This document shows positions 6,484 through 9,139 of a stretch of 9,139 nucleotides of DNA, one piece after another. Both the position numbers and the translations under genes were made by a program. Position 1 is the first letter of the stretch, and every line of letters starts with the position of its first letter. The notes under the pieces are model-generated. The model did not search any database, was not told the origin of the DNA, and was given only the letters and a program-made list of their open reading frames with translations. This DNA is from Caldilineae bacterium. GTDB taxonomy: Bacteria; Chloroflexota; Anaerolineae; J102. The stretch spans positions 1 through 9,139 of the forward strand of contig RFJM01000462.1 of the NCBI GenBank assembly GCA_003694905.1, given 5' to 3'.

Positions 6484-7242
6484 TCAGGATGATCGTTTGG
6501 CGAAGAAGTAGTAAGTGTAGGGACGACCGATTTCGTCGCAAAATGCCTGGCGACTGGTGGGAGCGGCATCGGCAAAGCGTTCGGCCAGGGCAGGATCGTG
6601 GGGAAGGAAATCGGGATGGCCCTCGACGAGTTCAACAATGTAGTCGCCATAACCAGGGACATCGGTGGCCACCCGCAAGATCCCCCCGGGCTCCAGCAGG
6701 AGGCCGAGGACGTCGACAAACGGGGGAACAAAGAGACGGCGAGCCTGGTGCTTGGGCTTCCACCAGGGGTCGGGGAAGAGGATGTGGAAGACGCTGACGC
6801 TGGCGGGTGGCAGCAGGCGAGGGAGGTCGTAGCGTGCATCATCGTCGGTGGCCCACAGGTTGCCGAGACCCTGTTTCTCGGCCTTGAGCACGATCCGCCG
6901 CATGAGTTTGTATTTCACCTCGAAGGCCAGGAAATGTCGCCGGGGATGTCTGGCGGCCCAGTCGAGGATGAAATCACCGCGGCCACTTCCGATTTCGATC
7001 TCGAGGGGTCTGTGGTGCAAAAATGTCTGGAGTCGTTGTAGATGCTCGGGCGAGGATTGGTGCAGACGAAAGGCACGAGCCGGCTCGGGAGGCAAGGGAT
7101 GCAACCAGCGCGGGCGACGGCGGGGATCCCCGCCGATAAGGCCCTTGCCTTCGTGGTAGCGCTCCAGGGCTTTCTGCAAGCGGGCCTCGTCGGTCTCGAA
7201 ATGACCGGGGCCCACGCGATACATGGGTGTGGTAGGAGACAT
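6484..7242 (-). CDS. trmB: tRNA (guanine-N7)-methyltransferase
   Basis: Class I SAM-dependent methyltransferase that forms 7-methylguanosine at position 46 of tRNA. With the start chosen here it is 252 residues. The SAM-binding motif I is EIEIGSGRGDF (81-91), followed by FLAFEVKYK (104-112), LWATDDDARYDLPRLL (129-144), the TrmB signature FPDPWWKPKHQARRL (156-170), LEPGGILRVATDVPGYGDYI (183-202) and the C-terminal YYFFAKR. The usual TxxE motif near the C-terminus is altered to TSRQ (229-232), and there is a family-atypical Arg/Pro-rich N-terminal stretch of about 75 residues before motif I. The frame stays open upstream to 7434, but ATG 7242 is preferred. The conserved region begins well after it, and an extended -10 box at 7291-7283 would start transcription about 34 bases ahead of it, inside the longer frame. 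ATG 7224 is an alternative. The SD is weak at each. ridA follows in the same unit. Confidence 0.92.
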   Translation of the reverse strand: MSPTTPMYRVGPGHFETDEARLQKALERYHEGKGLIGGDPRRRPRWLHPLPPEPARAFRLHQSSPEHLQRLQTFLHHRPLEIEIGSGRGDFILDWAARHPRRHFLAFEVKYKLMRRIVLKAEKQGLGNLWATDDDARYDLPRLLPPASVSVFHILFPDPWWKPKHQARRLFVPPFVDVLGLLLEPGGILRVATDVPGYGDYIVELVEGHPDFLPHDPALAERFADAAPTSRQAFCDEIGRPYTYYFFAKRSS

Positions 7243-7282
7243 GAACGTTGGCTTGAAGACAGAAAGGGATTCCGGAACAACG

Positions 7283-7291
7283 ATTGTAACA
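7283..7291 (-). promoter_or_regulatory. Extended -10 box, candidate trmB-ridA promoter
   Basis: The minus strand reads TGTTACAAT, which matches the extended -10 form TGnTATAAT at all but one position. The -35 region 17 bases upstream (CTGCTT) is weak, which is usual for extended -10 promoters. Transcription would start near 7276, giving a leader of about 34 bases to the ATG at 7242. It faces away from clpB in the 256-base divergent gap. Confidence 0.45.
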
Positions 7292-7379
7292 CGAACTGGC
7301 GCTGGAAGCAGGGTTTTCAGGGTGCCGTTGGGATGCTGCTCCGTCTCCCGCGGGCGGGGTCTCCGACGGTCGCATCCTC

Positions 7380-7407
7380 TTGCCTCCATCCTCTTATGCT
7401 GTACTAA
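7380..7407 (+). promoter_or_regulatory. Weak upstream promoter candidate for clpB
   Basis: TTGCCT (7380-7385) and TACTAA (7402-7407) are separated by 16 bases. The matches to sigma-70 consensus are modest, four of six and three of six. It is listed because its start point near 7414 would leave the clpB SD intact in an 85-base leader. It would also put the HAIR-like inverted repeat (7415-7435) directly at the transcription start, a normal repressor position. Confidence 0.25.
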
Positions 7408-7414
7408 CCTAAAT

Positions 7415-7435
7415 CTTACGCTGAACCAACGCAAG
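7415..7435 (+). promoter_or_regulatory. HAIR-like inverted repeat, possible HspR operator
   Basis: CTTACGC (7415-7421), a 7-base spacer, then ACGCAAG (7429-7435). The known HAIR element bound by the heat-shock repressor HspR is CTTGAGT-N7-ACTCAAG. The right arm here matches six of seven positions, the left arm four of seven, and the spacing is exact. A further right-arm-like ACTGAAG (six of seven) lies at 7444-7450. clpB is a classical HspR target in actinobacteria and Deinococcus. No CIRCE element (the HrcA site) is visible in the gap. Assignment rests on motif resemblance and position only. Confidence 0.35.
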
Positions 7436-7455
7436 GGCAGTAGACTGAAGTTGCT

Positions 7456-7484
7456 TTGGAAGAAATCATCGAAAGTGTTATAAG
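7456..7484 (+). promoter_or_regulatory. Best-consensus promoter, overlapping the clpB ribosome-binding site
   Basis: TTGGAA (7456-7461), a 17-base spacer, then TATAAG (7479-7484) preceded by TG at 7476-7477. As sequence this is the best sigma-70 match in the divergent gap: four of six, five of six, ideal spacing and an extended -10. The -10 overlaps the SD, and transcription would start near 7491, leaving only about eight leader bases and no SD. It therefore either makes a near-leaderless clpB mRNA or is a chance match. Confidence 0.3.
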
Positions 7485-7487
7485 GAG
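7482..7487 (+). promoter_or_regulatory. clpB Shine-Dalgarno
   Basis: AAGGAG ends 11 bases before the ATG at 7499. This is slightly longer than ideal, but it is a near-complete anti-SD match and supports the chosen start. Confidence 0.6.
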
Positions 7488-7498
7488 ACGAAACCGTT

Positions 7499-9139
<1,641 letters not shown>

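Noticed and set aside
7243..7434. A 64-codon N-terminal extension of TrmB
   Set aside because: The frame is open, but the extension is Arg-rich, contains the likely promoter of trmB, has no conserved motif and no properly spaced SD at its internal ATG codons.
7243..7498. CIRCE (HrcA) operator upstream of clpB
   Set aside because: No TTAGCACTC or GAGTGCTAA arm, even degenerate, can be found in the gap.

Overview
The window is a stretch of GC-rich bacterial chromosome with ordinary housekeeping and envelope-type genes. It holds two complete transcription units and parts of two others. I see no mobile element, CRISPR array, tRNA or rRNA. The gene set fits a Chloroflexota-like (Anaerolineae or related) bacterium: a COG3379-type AlkP-fold phosphohydrolase next to a family 2 glycosyltransferase, a PHP-complete DnaE with an aromatic-rich insert before the RGSGAG motif, and a divergent TrmB. 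This placement is inferred from overall protein character, not from a database search, and is only moderately secure.

Layout. Positions 1-5781 read leftward as a likely operon: dnaE (DNA polymerase III alpha), then an AlkP-superfamily phosphohydrolase whose TTG start overlaps the dnaE stop (TTGA), then 9 bases later a family 2 glycosyltransferase cut by the window edge. Upstream of dnaE (5782-6069) lie a perfect TATAAT -10 box and a small UUCG-loop hairpin near the predicted 5' end of the mRNA. A long GC-rich hairpin at 6020-6055 probably closes the preceding unit. Positions 6070-7242 read leftward as a second unit, trmB then ridA. Position 7499 to the right edge reads rightward as the first 547 codons of clpB, covering the N-domain, NBD1 and the middle coiled coil. 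NBD2 lies beyond the window.

The divergent trmB/clpB gap (7243-7498) carries an extended -10 box for trmB. On the clpB side it carries a strong SD, two possible promoters and an inverted repeat with the 7-N7-7 geometry of the HspR-binding HAIR element. That repeat is the most testable regulatory idea here. The other points of interest are the complete nine-residue PHP metal site in DnaE, which suggests built-in proofreading, and the translational coupling of a replicative polymerase to envelope/glycan-type genes. I found no convincing new biological system.
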